Assembly (NCBI GenBank): GCA_029215795.1 | Contig: JARDYH010000001.1 | Span: 115,780,533 to 115,844,532 of the forward strand | Reading direction: 5' to 3' | Source of the DNA: Anniella stebbinsi | Lineage: Eukaryota; Chordata; Lepidosauria; Squamata; Anniellidae | DNA length: 64,000 bases | In this document: positions 12,743 to 24,050 of the stretch, one piece after another | Layout of the letters: each line of letters opens with the position of its first letter | Position numbering within the stretch: the stretch's first letter is position 1 | The notes under the pieces: model-generated | What the model was told of the DNA's origin: nothing | Databases searched by the model: none | The model's input: only the letters and a program-made list of their open reading frames with translations | Position numbers and translations under genes: made by a program

Positions 12743-12880
12743 TCTTACCCACCTCTCTCTCTGGATTGAGGCAGGGTAGAACACCAAATACAAAACACCA
12801 TAAAATACATATAACTGATTAAAAGCATATAAAACTAATACATTATTAAAAGGCATCTTACATTGTACATTCTATCCTTC
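12743..12880 (-). mobile_element. L2-type LINE 3' end fragment
   Basis: Read in reverse, it matches the 3' UTR at 44640-44700 (ttcttacccacctctctctc and ggattgaggc against the reverse complement of gaggcgagttagaaatgaaa). Only about 140 bp of the element remains before unique sequence. Confidence 0.7.
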
Positions 12881-14462
12881 TTTGTCCAATAAGGTTTTGT
12901 TTCTTCTATTAGTTCCTGTAGGAGACTTCAGTTCTGGGCTAATTTTTCTGCCTCTACTGGTTAGGTTCATTCGCTCCATTAATTTTCCTCTACCTTTTGT
13001 GTGGAGGAATATTATATTTCTCTATATATGCTTTTAATGAGTTGAAGTATCTGGGGGTTTAGAAGATGAACATCCTGTTCCAGAAGTAGCTGGAGACTGC
13101 CTTACTGGCCCCAGTTTGGGGACCTTCCCCATGCTAGCTGTCTTCTCTCAAGAAGAACGGAAGTTTACTGGTAAATACACAATTTCACTTGCTCCACTAG
13201 TGCATCCCAGCAAATGCCCATGACAGGAGCTGCCTGTTTATATTGCATAAACTAGCATATGAGGGTTGTCCAAGTCTATAACATCTGATGTTTACAACCA
13301 GTAAAATACTTGTGGACAATACATTTTTACACACTGTAGAAAACTGAGTTCTAAACATTTAATTTTACATCACAAGTAAAAAAACTGTTTTGTATGTATA
13401 CTATTCCGTGTCACAGTAAAGAGCTTAGTTGTCAGAGTGAGTGAAAGTATGAATGTCTTTCTATCCTTCCATAAAAGGAAAAGCACATTAAATCAGGATA
13501 GGTGCTCCATCTAGTGTCTTCACATTTACTGAATTTTAGGTAAATCTTTTGCCCTCTAAAAACAAGCAGCTGATTTAACAACAGATATAATCGAGGATAT
13601 TGTAAATATTAAAACAAAGGTCAAGGATTTACTTTGGATGTACTGAATTTTTGCTCTTCAGCTCTCACTGAAATCCTGTAACAATATTTCTACTCTTCTT
13701 ATATAATACCCCTAGGCTCAGAACAATAAATAACAGCTGATAGTCAAGCTCTGACAGTTTGGGCTAGGGGCAGTCTAGTAGAAGATAGTAGCCACTCACA
13801 AGTGCATCTGATCCATGATTCATACATTATTGTAAGGATGGCTGAGTATTTTCTGTTCAGTTTTGCTAAGAATTTACTAAAATTAGCAAAGTTTTCCATA
13901 TTTGGGACAAAAAGAGTTGAGGTTTAAAAACAATGAATGTGGAAATCTGAAACTGACAGATTCATCTATCCAGAGCTTTGAGCTTAGCCCATAACGTTCT
14001 GGGTTTGAATCCCGATGTATTCAACCATATTAGTGCTGAATTAGGGTTGCCAGCTCTTTTTTCTGACCTACTCCTCATCTTTACCAGCTGCTTTGCAGGC
14101 AGATACATAGTTGTACCCTTTGAACTTGGTTATTTGCAGACAGGTGAGACTGTAGTTTCCATTCATTTTGGATAAGAATTTACCAACGTTTGCAAAGTTC
14201 ATATTTGGAAGAACTTGAGATTTAAGAAATTTAATGTAGGAGAAAGAGAAACTGAAAAATTTGCACATAACTAGGTTTCTTTCCCAATCCCTAGAGGATT
14301 GCAATAGAAAGGAAAAAGATAAGGAGAAAAGAAGGGAGAGAGAGGAGAACGGAGAATGAAGGGAAGTCTGAAAGGAAATGAAGTTTAAGGAACAAAAGTT
14401 GAATAAAACAACAAATTATTTGCATTCAAGCCTTGTAAATGCCTTGAGTTGACTTGGCTTAA

Positions 14463-14809
14463 GAGCTTCGGCAGACGAGTGTTTTATCGCACACTCATTA
14501 CTGCCCGCTCACAGTGTTTTGTTTGTCCTTTATATGATGATGTCTGCCTCCCACATGTCTCTTGCTCCTTCTGGCCTTCGTTCCATCACAAAATAGACCC
14601 CAGTAAATCTGATTTTTTAAAAAATGAAATGTTATGCCCCTGCTGTGTGCAGGAAAAGCTGCATGATAAAAACTACCACTGAATGGGCCACGTGGTTATT
14701 GTTTGCTTCCTCTTTCTTCCCATGTGTGACAAAAGAGGAAGTATCATGGGACAGAAGCAGGGAGTAAAGTGATGGTAGGGAAACGTGATTTCCCCATCTG
14801 ATGATGCTC
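14463..14809. mobile_element. PIF/Harbinger-type MITE with TAA duplications
   Basis: The left end gagcttcggcagacgag (from 14463) and the reverse complement of the right end (gagcatcatcagatggg, to 14809) form imperfect terminal inverted repeats. They are flanked on both sides by TAA (14460-14462 and 14810-14812). A 3-bp TWA duplication is the hallmark of PIF/Harbinger elements. The 347-bp body has no transposase. A related copy lies at 2693. Confidence 0.75.
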
Positions 14810-15707
14810 TAATACAGCCTCTTTTGCAATGTTGCTTTTGCACAAAGGCACACCCAAAGTGACCAGGTTCATGCTATTGGTTATCCCTTAGTTGTTGTGC
14901 ATAAATCTCTATTTTTGAATAGGGAATTATCTACAATAGCTCAGTTCCCCCTTTAAATGTGTTTTCCAAAACATTTTAAAATAATACTGCAGACTTGAAT
15001 TACTGTGCATTCATCTCAGTTCAAAATAATAGATTACACTGTTGTGAATCACTTCCCATTTTAAAGCACAAACTAGATTATTTAACATTTTCCCATTGGC
15101 TGAATTACTCAACATCATGTGCCACATCATTTTCCCCTATGGATCTGTGGAAACTTTTCATATACTGCTGCTTATTAGATGAACTTGTCCACAGATGGAA
15201 ATATGTGAAGACATTTGTGCCATCACTATTAGAATCATACCATTTTGCTCTATAGATAGTAGTTCACTCTGTTATGTTACAAGAGCATCCATCTTTCATT
15301 GATACAGTGAACAGTGAGATTAACTGAAAGCCACGTATTTCATGTACTAGAAAAATTACATTTTTATAAACAAAAGAAATACATTAAAACTGAAATTCAG
15401 CTTGTAAACTAGAGTTCAGTTGCATGTGTTGTATAAACAGAACAACCTCTTGAATTAAAATGCATTCGTACATTTATAAGGAGCTCCCGCGTTGACAGTT
15501 TTATGTGATATCTACTGGACTGCAGACAATTGAGTCTCTAAATAGATACTAAATTTCAGAGTTTTCTGTTTGTTGTGTAGTTTTTAAGGGTTTTTCACTT
15601 TTAATTCATGCTTCTGATTTAAACGTATGGCATAAGCCTTTACTATGACAGCTACTTTTAGAAGTACTCTGGGTAAAGAACAGGTTTTCTTTTTCTCTTG
15701 ATCTTAG

Positions 15708-15831
15708 GTTTGATGTTGATACAACAGAACTTCACAGTTGGATGACCCGCTCAGAAGCTGTACTCCAGAGTCCTGAATTCGCAATATACAGAAAAGAAGG
15801 GAACCTGTCAGATCTTAGAGAAAAAGTTTAT
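15708..15831 (+). CDS. DMD: Dystrophin exon 18 (start of spectrin repeat 4)
   Basis: This 124-bp exon begins with the single base that completes the arginine codon split with exon 17 and ends in phase 0. It encodes the first helix of repeat 4, seen as ELHSWMTRSEAVLQSPEFAI, then YRKEGNLSDLREKV. The acceptor is a good pyrimidine tract ending atcttag. The donor is TAT|gtagga, which lacks the usual AG before the cut and the +5 G. The length equals human exon 18, and the next exon is in frame, so the boundary is secure despite the weak donor. Confidence 0.97.
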
Positions 15832-16319
15832 GTAGGAAAATATTCATATATTTAATAATTTGCATTAGATTTCTGCAACAAATTTTCTGTCAAACCCTTT
15901 TCTTGAAGCACAGCCTTGTCCTTGTCTACATACCATCAAAAGTTAAATAGTTATATGTTGGCTCACTAATCTGAGGTCGTGTAGAAGAAATAACTTACTG
16001 TCATAACTTACTGTCACCCTATCCTAAATATAAACAATGCAGCTAGGATGGACTTGTTAAGTGAGGGCCATAAAAATTAGGGATGTGCACTGGATCGGAC
16101 CCGATCCACGATCCGAGTCCGGTCCAGTGGGAAATCGGATAAATTATCCGATTTCCGATCCCGCAGCTGGATCGGCCGATCCAATCCGAACCGGTCCGAA
16201 AAAGCTCCGAACCGGTTCGGCGGATCGGCGGGCGCCCACTGGCGCCCACCGCCGCTTCCATTGGCGGGCGCCAGCGGGCGCCCGCCGATGAAAGTGGACA
16301 GCGGGGGGGGGAGGAGGGG

Positions 16320-17235
16320 GGCGCTTACCTTCTCGGCCCGGTGGCTCCCGTCCGGCGCCGGCGCCTACTACTACTAGCAGGCTCCGCGGCCTGCTCTAGG
16401 GTGGCGCGCCGGGTGATGTCATCACCCGGCGCGCTACTCTAGAGCAGGCCGCGGAGCCTGCTGGTAGTAGTAGGCGCCGGCGCCGGCTGGGAGCCGCCGG
16501 GCCGGGAAGGTAAGGAGGGGGTGCGTGGAGGGGAGGAGGGGGCGTGCGGAGGGGGGAGGGGGGCCCTTACCTGCCCGGCCCGGCGGCTCCCGTCCGGCGC
16601 CGGCGCCTACTACTCCCAGCAGGCTCCGCGGCCTGCTCTAGGGTGGCGCGCCGGGTGATGTCATCACCCGGCGCGCTACTCTAGAGCAGGCCGCGGAGCC
16701 TGCTGGAAGTAGTAGGCGCCGGCGCCGGACGGGAGCCGCCGGGCCGGGAAGGTAAGGAGGGGGTGCGTGGAGGGGAGGAGGGGGCGCGCGGAGGGGGGAG
16801 GGGGGAGGGGGGCCCTTACCTGCCCGGCCCGGCGGCTCCCGTCCGGCGCCGGCGCCTACTACTCCCAGCAGGCTCCGCGGCCTGCTCTAGGGTGGCGCAC
16901 CGGGTGATGTCATCACCCGGCGCGCTACTCTAGAGCAGGCCGCGGAGCCTGCTGGAAGTAGTAGGCGCCGGCGCCGGACGGGAGCCGCCGGGCCGGGAAG
17001 GTAAGGAGGGGGTGCGTGGAGGGGAGGAGGGGGCGCGCGGAGGGGGGAGGGGGCCCTTACCTGCCCGGCCCGGCGGCTCCCGTCCGGCGCCGGCGCCTAC
17101 TACTACCAGCAGGCTCCGCGGCCTGCTCCAGGGTGGCGCGCCGGGTGATGTCATCACCCGGCGCGCTACTCGAGAGTAGGCCGCGGAGCCCGCTGGTAGT
17201 AGCCGCCGGCGCCGGACGGGCCGAGAAGGTAAGCA
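16320..17235. repeat. Tandem array of four near-palindromic units
   Basis: The palindrome centre gggtgatgtcatcaccc occurs at 16411-16427, 16653-16669, 16902-16918 and 17143-17159, giving periods of 242, 249 and 241 bp. Each centre is flanked by inverted arms of roughly 90 bp holding cggcgccggcgcctactac, caggctccgcggcctgctc and ggcgcgcc. Units are separated by G-rich linkers with ggaggggaggaggggg. Each unit could fold into a long hairpin. The centre resembles a CRE/AP-1-like palindrome (TGATGTCATCA); whether anything binds it is unknown. Confidence 0.9.
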
Positions 17236-17427
17236 GTGGCGGGGAAGGGGGCTTACCCCCCCCCGGAGCCGTCCGCTTCTATCCGCTGGCGCCCGCGGGC
17301 GCCAGCGGATGGAAGCGGGCGGCCCCAGGGGGGGTAGGGAGCGCGGGGGAGGGGGTTTACCTGCCGGGGCCGTCCACAGCGGACGGCCCCGGGGGGGGGA
17401 GGGAGTTAGGCCCCCCCTTACCCACCC

Positions 17428-17490
17428 GCCGCCATTTTTTCCTCATAGACTTGCATTGCAATGCAAGTCTATGGGGAAAAAAATGGCGGC
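17428..17490. repeat. Perfect-core palindrome in the hAT-type element
   Basis: The sequence gacttgcattgcaatgcaag around 17448 is a perfect inverted repeat centred between 17458 and 17459. The arms extend outward with few mismatches to gccgccatttttt and aaaaaaatggcggc. Confidence 0.85.
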
Positions 17491-19387
17491 CGATCCAAAA
17501 ATGTACGATTTTTGGGTCGGGATCGGACTCGATCCGGTCCGGGGGGCCTCCGATTTTGTCCGAACCGGTCCGGGACAAAATTGGAGGTCCCGATCCGGGT
17601 CCCGATCCGATCCGGGGGGTCCGTGCACACCCCTAATAAAAATGTATCGCACACATTGTAGACCCCCATACAATGCAAAAAAGAAGGAAAAGTAAAGCCA
17701 TTTTTTTTAATTTAAAAAAATTGCATTTGGCAAATCTTACCCTTAACTTGACATTTCACACAAATTCATTAACCGTTACAGTTAAATGGAAGCTACATGT
17801 TACATATACTACTAAACACCAGGTGATGGAGACACACTATTAGCACCATTTCCCTGTAAGCTCAAAATCCCCAACTGTTGTTGCCTCACCTCCTAAGGAG
17901 GAAGGAGGCACTGACAGCTCCTTCCCTACCTATGGCTAGAGGCCTCCTGCTCTGCTCCACTCCAGCTGCTGCCAGGCCTGCTGGTCGCTACTGCTGCCAC
18001 TCTGCCCTTCTGATGAAGCCTGTTCTGAACCATGATAGATGGTCCTGACAGTTGCTACCACTTCCTATGATAAATATCTCCTGAAGGTTTCCAAGGCTAG
18101 GTAGGGAAGATGGCTACTCTTCATGGCCTCCATATCTCATCTTGTTTCACCCTTCTAGGCAGAATTGGATCCTTGCCCAGCTCCAAATTCAGCTCCTCCC
18201 ACTGGAAAGCAGCTCCTTATCTGGCTCTAGGGTGTAGCCACAAGCCCACATCTCAGCAGCAGCAGCAGCAATAGCAGTTCACCTCCCCAGCAACACCTTC
18301 TGGGGACAAGGGGTGCTGGGATTGCAGAGTCAGAGACAGAACAGGCCAGTGCTGTGGACAGATGAAATTCAACCTGATCTAGCCCACAGGTTGCAGGTTC
18401 CCCAACTCCAGTTCACAGGAAGGAATGCTGACATGGGAACTGAATTTCAGTTTCACCTGCCCTGCACCTATCCCATTGCACTAGCCATAGCACAAAGCCA
18501 CTTTGAAATTTGTCTTTTCCTCTCCAAATGCACTCACACCTGGGAACAAGAGACAATGACCAAATAAAACATTTGTAAGGGGTAAAAAACAAGAACAAGA
18601 GAATCAAACCAAATAGAGAAGATGGTCACCAGACAAAAGACTGGTTATGTGGTCTGGTCACGTAGTTCACAGCAATCAACAGGAGTTTCATGATTAAAGA
18701 ACATCTGCTCATGCAATACTTTTTCTGAAAGTTTACATGGTTTCACAGCAAACAGTGAGAGTTTCATTGAGAGTGAGGAGTTAATATTAAGGAATTTCCT
18801 CACATGTGCCTACAAACCCAGTGGCTTAGATTTTTCAACTGCTAAACGTTGACCATGTATGTGCAGAACCATATTTTTATTTTTCTAGCAAGAGAGGAAC
18901 TTCTAAGGGAAGAGGAGGGGCTTGGTGTTTCCCAACCAGAATCATAACAGTCTGGCTGAAATTTAATTATCCACATTAACTGCTGATCTGAGCAATGAAA
19001 AGCTGATAAACAAAAAGTTCAGAGCAACAGTATGCAACTGTAGTGGTGCTAAATACTTTTGTGCCCCTCTTTGACTAATAGAGAAACAGGATGGCACCGC
19101 ATGAAATTGCACAGTGCTACTCCCTTACCACATATTTTGACTTCAGAGAGCACCCATAGAGTCAAAAGCCTGAGCGTAGGTTTGAATCATTAAGCTGCCT
19201 GGTCAATATGTAGACTATAAATTATGATGGAAAGATGCAAAGCAGCAGTGAAAGTGGGGTATAATAGGCAGTGGTACTTACTAGCCATTATAAAGATATG
19301 TTAAAATATGGGGGAAAGAAATTTCAACAGGCTTTTCCTTTTCATGCTTATGATTATCCTCACATGTTGCAAAAGTTAATGTTTAGG

Positions 19388-19707
19388 TAGGCTGACCATA
19401 AGAAAAGGAGGACAGGGCTCATGTAACTTTAACAGATGCAGAGAAAAGGGAATTTCAGCCAGTGTCATTTGTATGCAGTTAGTACCTGGTGAAATCCCCT
19501 CTTCATCATAGCAATTAATGTTGCATGCACTATACTAGAGTGACCAGATACAAAAGAGGGCAGGGCCCCTGCAGCTTTAACTGTTGTAATGAAGAGGGAA
19601 TTTCACCAGGTACGAATTGCATACAAATGACGCTGGCTGAAATTCCCTTTTCTCTACAACTGTTAAAATTACATGAGCCCTGTCCTCCTTTTCATATGGT
19701 CAGCCTA
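19388..19707. mobile_element. hAT-type MITE (taggctgaccata termini), copy 1
   Basis: The left end taggctgaccataagaaaag (from 19388) is inverted at the right end (cttttcatatggtcagccta, to 19707). Both are followed inward by ggaggacagggctcatgtaa in inverted orientation. The flanks share GTTTAGG (19381-19387 and 19708-19714), close to the 8-bp duplication of hAT elements. A second terminus-like block (gagtgaccagatacaaaaga) at about 19537 suggests a composite. It is related to 54424-54657. Confidence 0.8.
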
Positions 19708-20496
19708 GTTTAGGGTTCAAAGTCTTTTTTTTTTTACTTTTATTGACGCCTGGTGATTGGACATCTAAATGTATATTCAGTTTATTTACAACACTGAAAG
19801 GGCAATTCTATGTATGTTTAGACAGAAAACAGGTCCTATCCCTCCCAGCATGCCTCAAGTCTTAGGATAGCACCTGGAATTACATATAGATCTTCACCGA
19901 AAAGTGACTACAGAAGCTCACTGCACTGTGAAATGGATGTATCTTTATTTGTACATAGGCTAAGATATGAAGCATGCTTATGTTTTTTACCCAGCTCTAT
20001 AATTGCTTCCCAAAAGCAGCATCTGAGAATCTCATTTTGTGCAAAATGAAATATGCAAATTACACAAATTATGTAAGTATTTAATCATGCAGTGTAGAAA
20101 AACAATCAAACTTGATTGATTAAGCACTGGTCCCATTTGGTATTAGTAAAATTTGTAACAGTTTGTATAATAGTTTGCCACCACTGCTAGGTTACGTACA
20201 TCTCCCAGTTTCAAAATGAGGGGAACAATGTAAAAGTAAAGGTAAACGAAAGATTGAATTCTACATTATTTGAAGGATGGGGCAGAGGAGAAAAGAAGAG
20301 ACTTGCATGACTGGGGAAAAATAGGAAAATGTGTAGACTGAAATATTGTGAACCATTGACTTTTTTCCAGATTATCTCTAAAATATGCTGCTTTTACTTT
20401 GAAAAAATATTTCTCCAACCATGAGGTTAAGGGACTAGTTCAGCAGGTTATTTTGAAAAGTCCTGTGAAATACTCAACTTTACTGTTGTGTTGCAG

Positions 20497-20584
20497 GCCA
20501 TAGAACGAGAAAAGTCTGAGAAGCACAGAAAGCTCCAAGATGCCAGTAGATCAGCTGAGGCCCTGGTGGAACAGATGGTGAATG
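20497..20584 (+). CDS. DMD: Dystrophin exon 19 (spectrin repeat 4)
   Basis: This 88-bp exon starts in phase 0 and leaves one base for exon 20. It encodes AIEREKSEKHRKLQDASRSA followed by EALVEQMVN, part of the middle helix of repeat 4 and nearly the same as in human. The acceptor is ttgttgcag-like (gttgtgttgcag) and the donor AATG|gtaatt. Because its length is not a multiple of three, loss of this exon alone would break the frame. Confidence 0.97.
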
Positions 20585-21439
20585 GTAATTACATGGCAGT
20601 TTATTTAGATAATGTTCTTGGGGTTTTGATAAACATATTTATCACATGGTAATATTAGCACAGCATTTTGTGAAGGAATAGAACATTAAAGTAGATTTGC
20701 AAATTTTTTTGTATGTATTTTCTGAATGTTATCTTTTAATTAGAATAGGGGAAAGACTTGAAATTTAGCACCATGAACTAAAGCATAGTTCAAAATCCAG
20801 TGTTCCCAGTAGGGCCCAGGCTATTAACAATCTGCTCTTGATCCTGAAATATTTGTTCAGGTTGCAGTCCCATTTTTTGGTCTGACACTTTAGAATTACA
20901 CTTTTTACAGTTCTAAAACTTTGGGGAAACTACAGATCATTTAAATAATTTGAAAGGAAGGTTGGGAGGATGTTTGATGCAAATGAATTTTTAACGTGCA
21001 TCAATTTGATCACGTGACTCCTTTATATTGTTTGTTGTCCTGGTCTCCTCTTATGTTCAGTTCAAGCGTTTCTTATTTCCCTTAAGTGTTTCTGTTCTTT
21101 TATTCTTCCTTCCTCCCTGTCTACCTTTATTTTTTAAATCTGCCACTTCTTTCTCTTCACACAACTGTCATCAATAATCTTTTTAAGCTCTGTTTTTGCA
21201 TCCCTATCCTCCATCTGTGTGCATTTTGTTTCGCTTCCCATTCATTAATATTGGAATATCCTCCTTCGCAGTTAAAAGACGCAGGCACTTAACATATAAT
21301 TTGCTTTCTTGCTCTACCCTTTCCTGACCCATTTTTTTTGTGTATCATGTCTCTTTGATTGTAAGCAGGATTTTCATCTTTTTTATTATTTCTGCAAAGC
21401 ACCTAAACTGTTTTTAGGTACTAAACAAACAGTTGCATT

Positions 21440-21515
21440 CCTATACATATCTACTCAGAAGTGAGTCCCATTGAGTTAGGGGTTTATTCCCAGGTAAATG
21501 TGTATAGACTTGCAT
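21440..21515. repeat. Short squamate-type palindromic element
   Basis: The phrase ctactcagaagtgagtccca, then ttgagttaggggtttattcc and caggtaaatgtgtatagact form a near palindrome. It is the same family as at 23795 and 62185. Confidence 0.65.
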
Positions 21516-21636
21516 CCTAAGTGCCCTGGCCTATCTGGCCAGTTTTAAGAATACTGATGGGTCAGATAAGTTAATTATACTGCCATTTGAAAGCTCATTA
21601 TATTGGCATTTTTTCAATATAACAGAACATAGATTT

Positions 21637-21772
21637 GGGACACAACCCTTATGCATGCTTACACAAGGGAAAAAAGTCCTACAACTCCCAGCATTCCCCA
21701 GCCAGCTTGACTGCCCTGAGAATGCTGGAAGTTGTAGGGCTTTTGTCTCAACATGCATAAAATTGCGCCCAT
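21637..21772. repeat. Inverted-repeat MITE
   Basis: The left arm holds cctacaactcccagcattcc and the right arm gaatgctggaagttgtaggg, with further matching outward (gacacaacccttatgcatgc against gcataaaattgcgccc). The centre is near 21708. A possible half copy lies at 41143-41217. Confidence 0.75.
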
Positions 21773-22558
21773 AATTAGTTGCATCATGGGATAGGTGTTT
21801 TTACTTCAGGTTCTGTAATACACATAGGCAGAAATGCAGTGAACAATAGTGTTGATTAAATCCTATTGTCACGATTGGGATTTGAGCAGCTGAACTAAGC
21901 ACAGGATTAAAGCCATTTTTGAAGTGACCGAGACCATCAGTTAATCAAATGGATCATATGTGTTGGTGCTGAGCACCATTTGTTGCCTTAGTTTTCTGCC
22001 TGAGTGGTCTGAAAATAAATGCTTGGTGGTTGGTTTAGGACAAAGGAAACTGCATTATACTATTTACATATCTAGCCTACAGGTGGGTAGCAAGCGGCAC
22101 AGGGCCTGCATGCAGCCCTTGGCTGTATTCTGTGTATGCTGAAAGATCCCACTTTTCCCAATGCCCATCTCACCAGCCACCTGCTAGGTGGCAGGAAACA
22201 AGATAGCTGTTTCTCTGCTGCTATTAGCAAACTTGATTAGGGTCACTGGAGACCTGGGCTAAAGTGAAGGTCCCTCAGCAACCTCAATCAAGATTTCTGT
22301 TCTCTCACTGGTTATAGCAGCAGTTAAACAGTGATCTTGATTGGGATCACTGGGGGAAGGAAGCTTCTTCCCCCTGCTCCCCCCCATGTGTGTTCTTAAT
22401 GAATATAGTAGTTTCCTTGCTGCTAATAGCAGGGGGAAGCAGCAATCTTGTTCAGGATCACTGGGAATGGAGAGGTGAAATTAAAGCCTCTCCCATCCAG
22501 TGTTCCTGATAATGATCACTGGTGGGTGGGGGGGGGGGGTTATGTGTGACAGGTAGAC

Positions 22559-22559
<1 letters not shown>

Positions 22560-22590
<31 letters not shown>
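22560..22590 (+). repeat. (AC)n microsatellite
   Basis: About 15 uninterrupted ac units, shortly after a G-run at 22527-22540. Confidence 0.95.
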
Positions 22591-22593
<3 letters not shown>

Positions 22594-22689
22594 TGAATGA
22601 GTATGTGTGTATGAATGTGTGTCCTGGGCCCTCCCACCATCCTCCCATTCACCACTAGCCTTACACATATTGCCCACTCCTAATCTAGA

Positions 22690-22815
22690 TCCAACTGTTG
22701 GGGTCTCAGGCAGAGTTCTTTCATCTGCTACCTGATACTTCTAATTGGAGATGCCAGAACTGAACCTGGGACCTTCTGCATGCAAAGCATGTTCTCTACC
22801 ACTGAGCTATAGATC
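22690..22815 (-). mobile_element. tRNA-derived SINE
   Basis: On the minus strand this reads as a tRNA-like head: tagctcagtggt (A box, 22798-22809), a TGC triplet in the anticodon position, then ggttcagttct (B box, near 22757-22767). It then becomes a SINE body. Alanine tRNA ancestry is suggested by the TGC triplet. It is not a functional tRNA gene because the acceptor stem cannot be closed. Confidence 0.7.
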
Positions 22816-23794
22816 ATTGTGCTGCTGTTTGGAAAGTATTTATCTGTATGCTGCATCATATTGTAGAGTTCTCTGCGAAGTTTACAATGAATAGGATAAA
22901 ATCAAATTAAATACAAAATAAGACATAGCATCATTACATAAAAACTAGCATAAATACAGCAGCAGCTTGGAAGTTGTCTCGTTGAAGTCCATTGTCAAAA
23001 TGTCTTCTACACTGAAATCACTGTAGCAGGTTGTAGAGGTTTAAGTGAATAGTTCATTGTTGTGACAGATTTAGAACAAAGTGCTTGCTGTATTGAAATA
23101 AATGCTCACTGAACTGATTATGTTGGAAGGCATCAAAATAAATGCAAAATGAATTTGTAATGCTACAGCACATAATGAGGATGAAATCTGGTGCCATGAT
23201 TGCCATTCCAAATATCCTTGTAAGTCAAGAGTTAAATCATATTGTTCTACATTGAAGCTCTAGCTAATGGTAAATACATTTGACAAGGTATACTTCACAT
23301 TAAGTAGCAGTTCAGAAGACTGTGCATATAAGGTGCTGAACAATTAAAACTATTTTAACACAATTTGTTATGCATAGTACACAGGTAATAAAATTAATGG
23401 AGGCACTTCAGGTACTGAACTCTATGTCCTTTGGGGACAATGTATTTATTCACTGTCGATATAAGGGGTTGTTCTGAATATGAAATGTGAAACAATTTAT
23501 GAGCCATTAACCTTGAAATTTTGATATATTACCACAGAATGGGAATGGTATTATTAATCATGGCTGGTGTTGATGGCAGGAGTTAGGCACCTGCTTAACA
23601 CTGGCGGCAGCACCTTTCCCAAACTTTGTATTTGGAAAGGGCTAGTTAATGCAAAGCAAGGTGCAACTCCATTACGTACCATAACTTGCAATAAACAGTG
23701 AAATTTGACCACTCTGTGTAGGTAAACCAGCTTAAACGGAATACTTGTACATTTAGATGTGTAAACTGTTGTTGTACATATATATATATTACGC

Positions 23795-23885
23795 TTTCAG
23801 AAAAAACTTATGCATAACTACTTAGAAGTAAGTCACCCTGGGTTCAATGGGACTTGCTCTCAAGTAAGTATGTACAGGATTGTGT
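23795..23885. repeat. Short squamate-type palindromic element
   Basis: The phrase cttagaagtaagtcaccctg, then gttcaatgggacttgctctc and aagtaagtatgtacaggatt are imperfect inverted copies around the centre. Confidence 0.65.
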
Positions 23886-23929
23886 CCATAATGTGCCTAT
23901 GGGGGAAGAGAAGTGTGAGAAGGTTTAAG

Positions 23930-24050
23930 TCAGCATTCCTCAATACACTCTCCAAATGTGTTGGACTTCAACTCTCCTCGTAATGCCCGTGCTAGATAGG
24001 AATTATGGGAGTTTCAATCCAACACATATGGAGGTGCCGGTTTGGGCCAG
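23930..24050. repeat. Palindromic MITE (ttggacttcaactc type)
   Basis: The left arm (ctctccaaatgtgttggact, then tcaactctcc) is inverted at the right (gggagtttcaatccaacaca, then tatggaggtgcc). It is the same group as 6184-6289 and the split copy at 49641-50085. Confidence 0.7.

Larger units (their letters stand above)
10096..15707 (+). other. DMD: DMD intron 17
   Basis: This 5612-bp intron runs from gtgaga to tcttag. It contains a (GA)n run at 11321-11348, a microsatellite-tailed LINE end at 12646-12880, a weak tRNA-like B box (ggtttgaatcc, 14002-14012) that may mark an old SINE, and a PIF-like element at 14463-14809. The rest (10100-11300, 11350-12640, 12890-13970 and 14815-15700) shows no recognisable gene or repeat. 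Confidence 0.85.
16078..17635. mobile_element. GC-rich non-autonomous hAT-type foldback element
   Basis: The element is bounded by terminal inverted repeats tagggatgtgcac (16078-16090) and gtgcacacccccta-like sequence (gtgcacacccctaa region, ending at 17635). It is flanked by a perfect 8-bp duplication ATAAAAAT at 16070-16077 and 17636-17643; that duplication length fits the hAT superfamily. Subterminal regions are full of gatcgg, gatccg and ggtccg motifs on both sides. The middle is an array of four large palindromic units. There is no transposase, and the long open frames here follow from GC-rich sequence with few stop codons. The 1558-bp insert stands out sharply from the AT-rich intron. 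Confidence 0.85.
15832..20496 (+). other. DMD: DMD intron 18
   Basis: This 4665-bp intron is dominated by the GC-rich hAT-type element at 16078-17635 and also has an hAT-type MITE at 19388-19707. In 17644-19380 and 19715-20490 I see no gene. A CAG-rich patch near 18256-18276 is short simple sequence. The acceptor of exon 19 is gttgtgttgcag. Confidence 0.85.

Noticed and set aside
12595..12856. Frames with poly-Lys/poly-Tyr and poly-Asn/poly-Ser
   Set aside because: They are translations of the GAA and TTA microsatellites.
16043..17700. Long open frames on both strands in the GC-rich region, such as the 206-codon frame at 17016-17636
   Set aside because: They arise because GC-rich repeats have few stop codons. 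They have low-complexity Gly/Arg/Pro composition, overlap on both strands and lie within a transposon with terminal repeats.
22754..22815. Possible alanine tRNA gene
   Set aside because: A and B boxes are recognisable, but the acceptor stem does not pair and the sequence continues into a SINE body.
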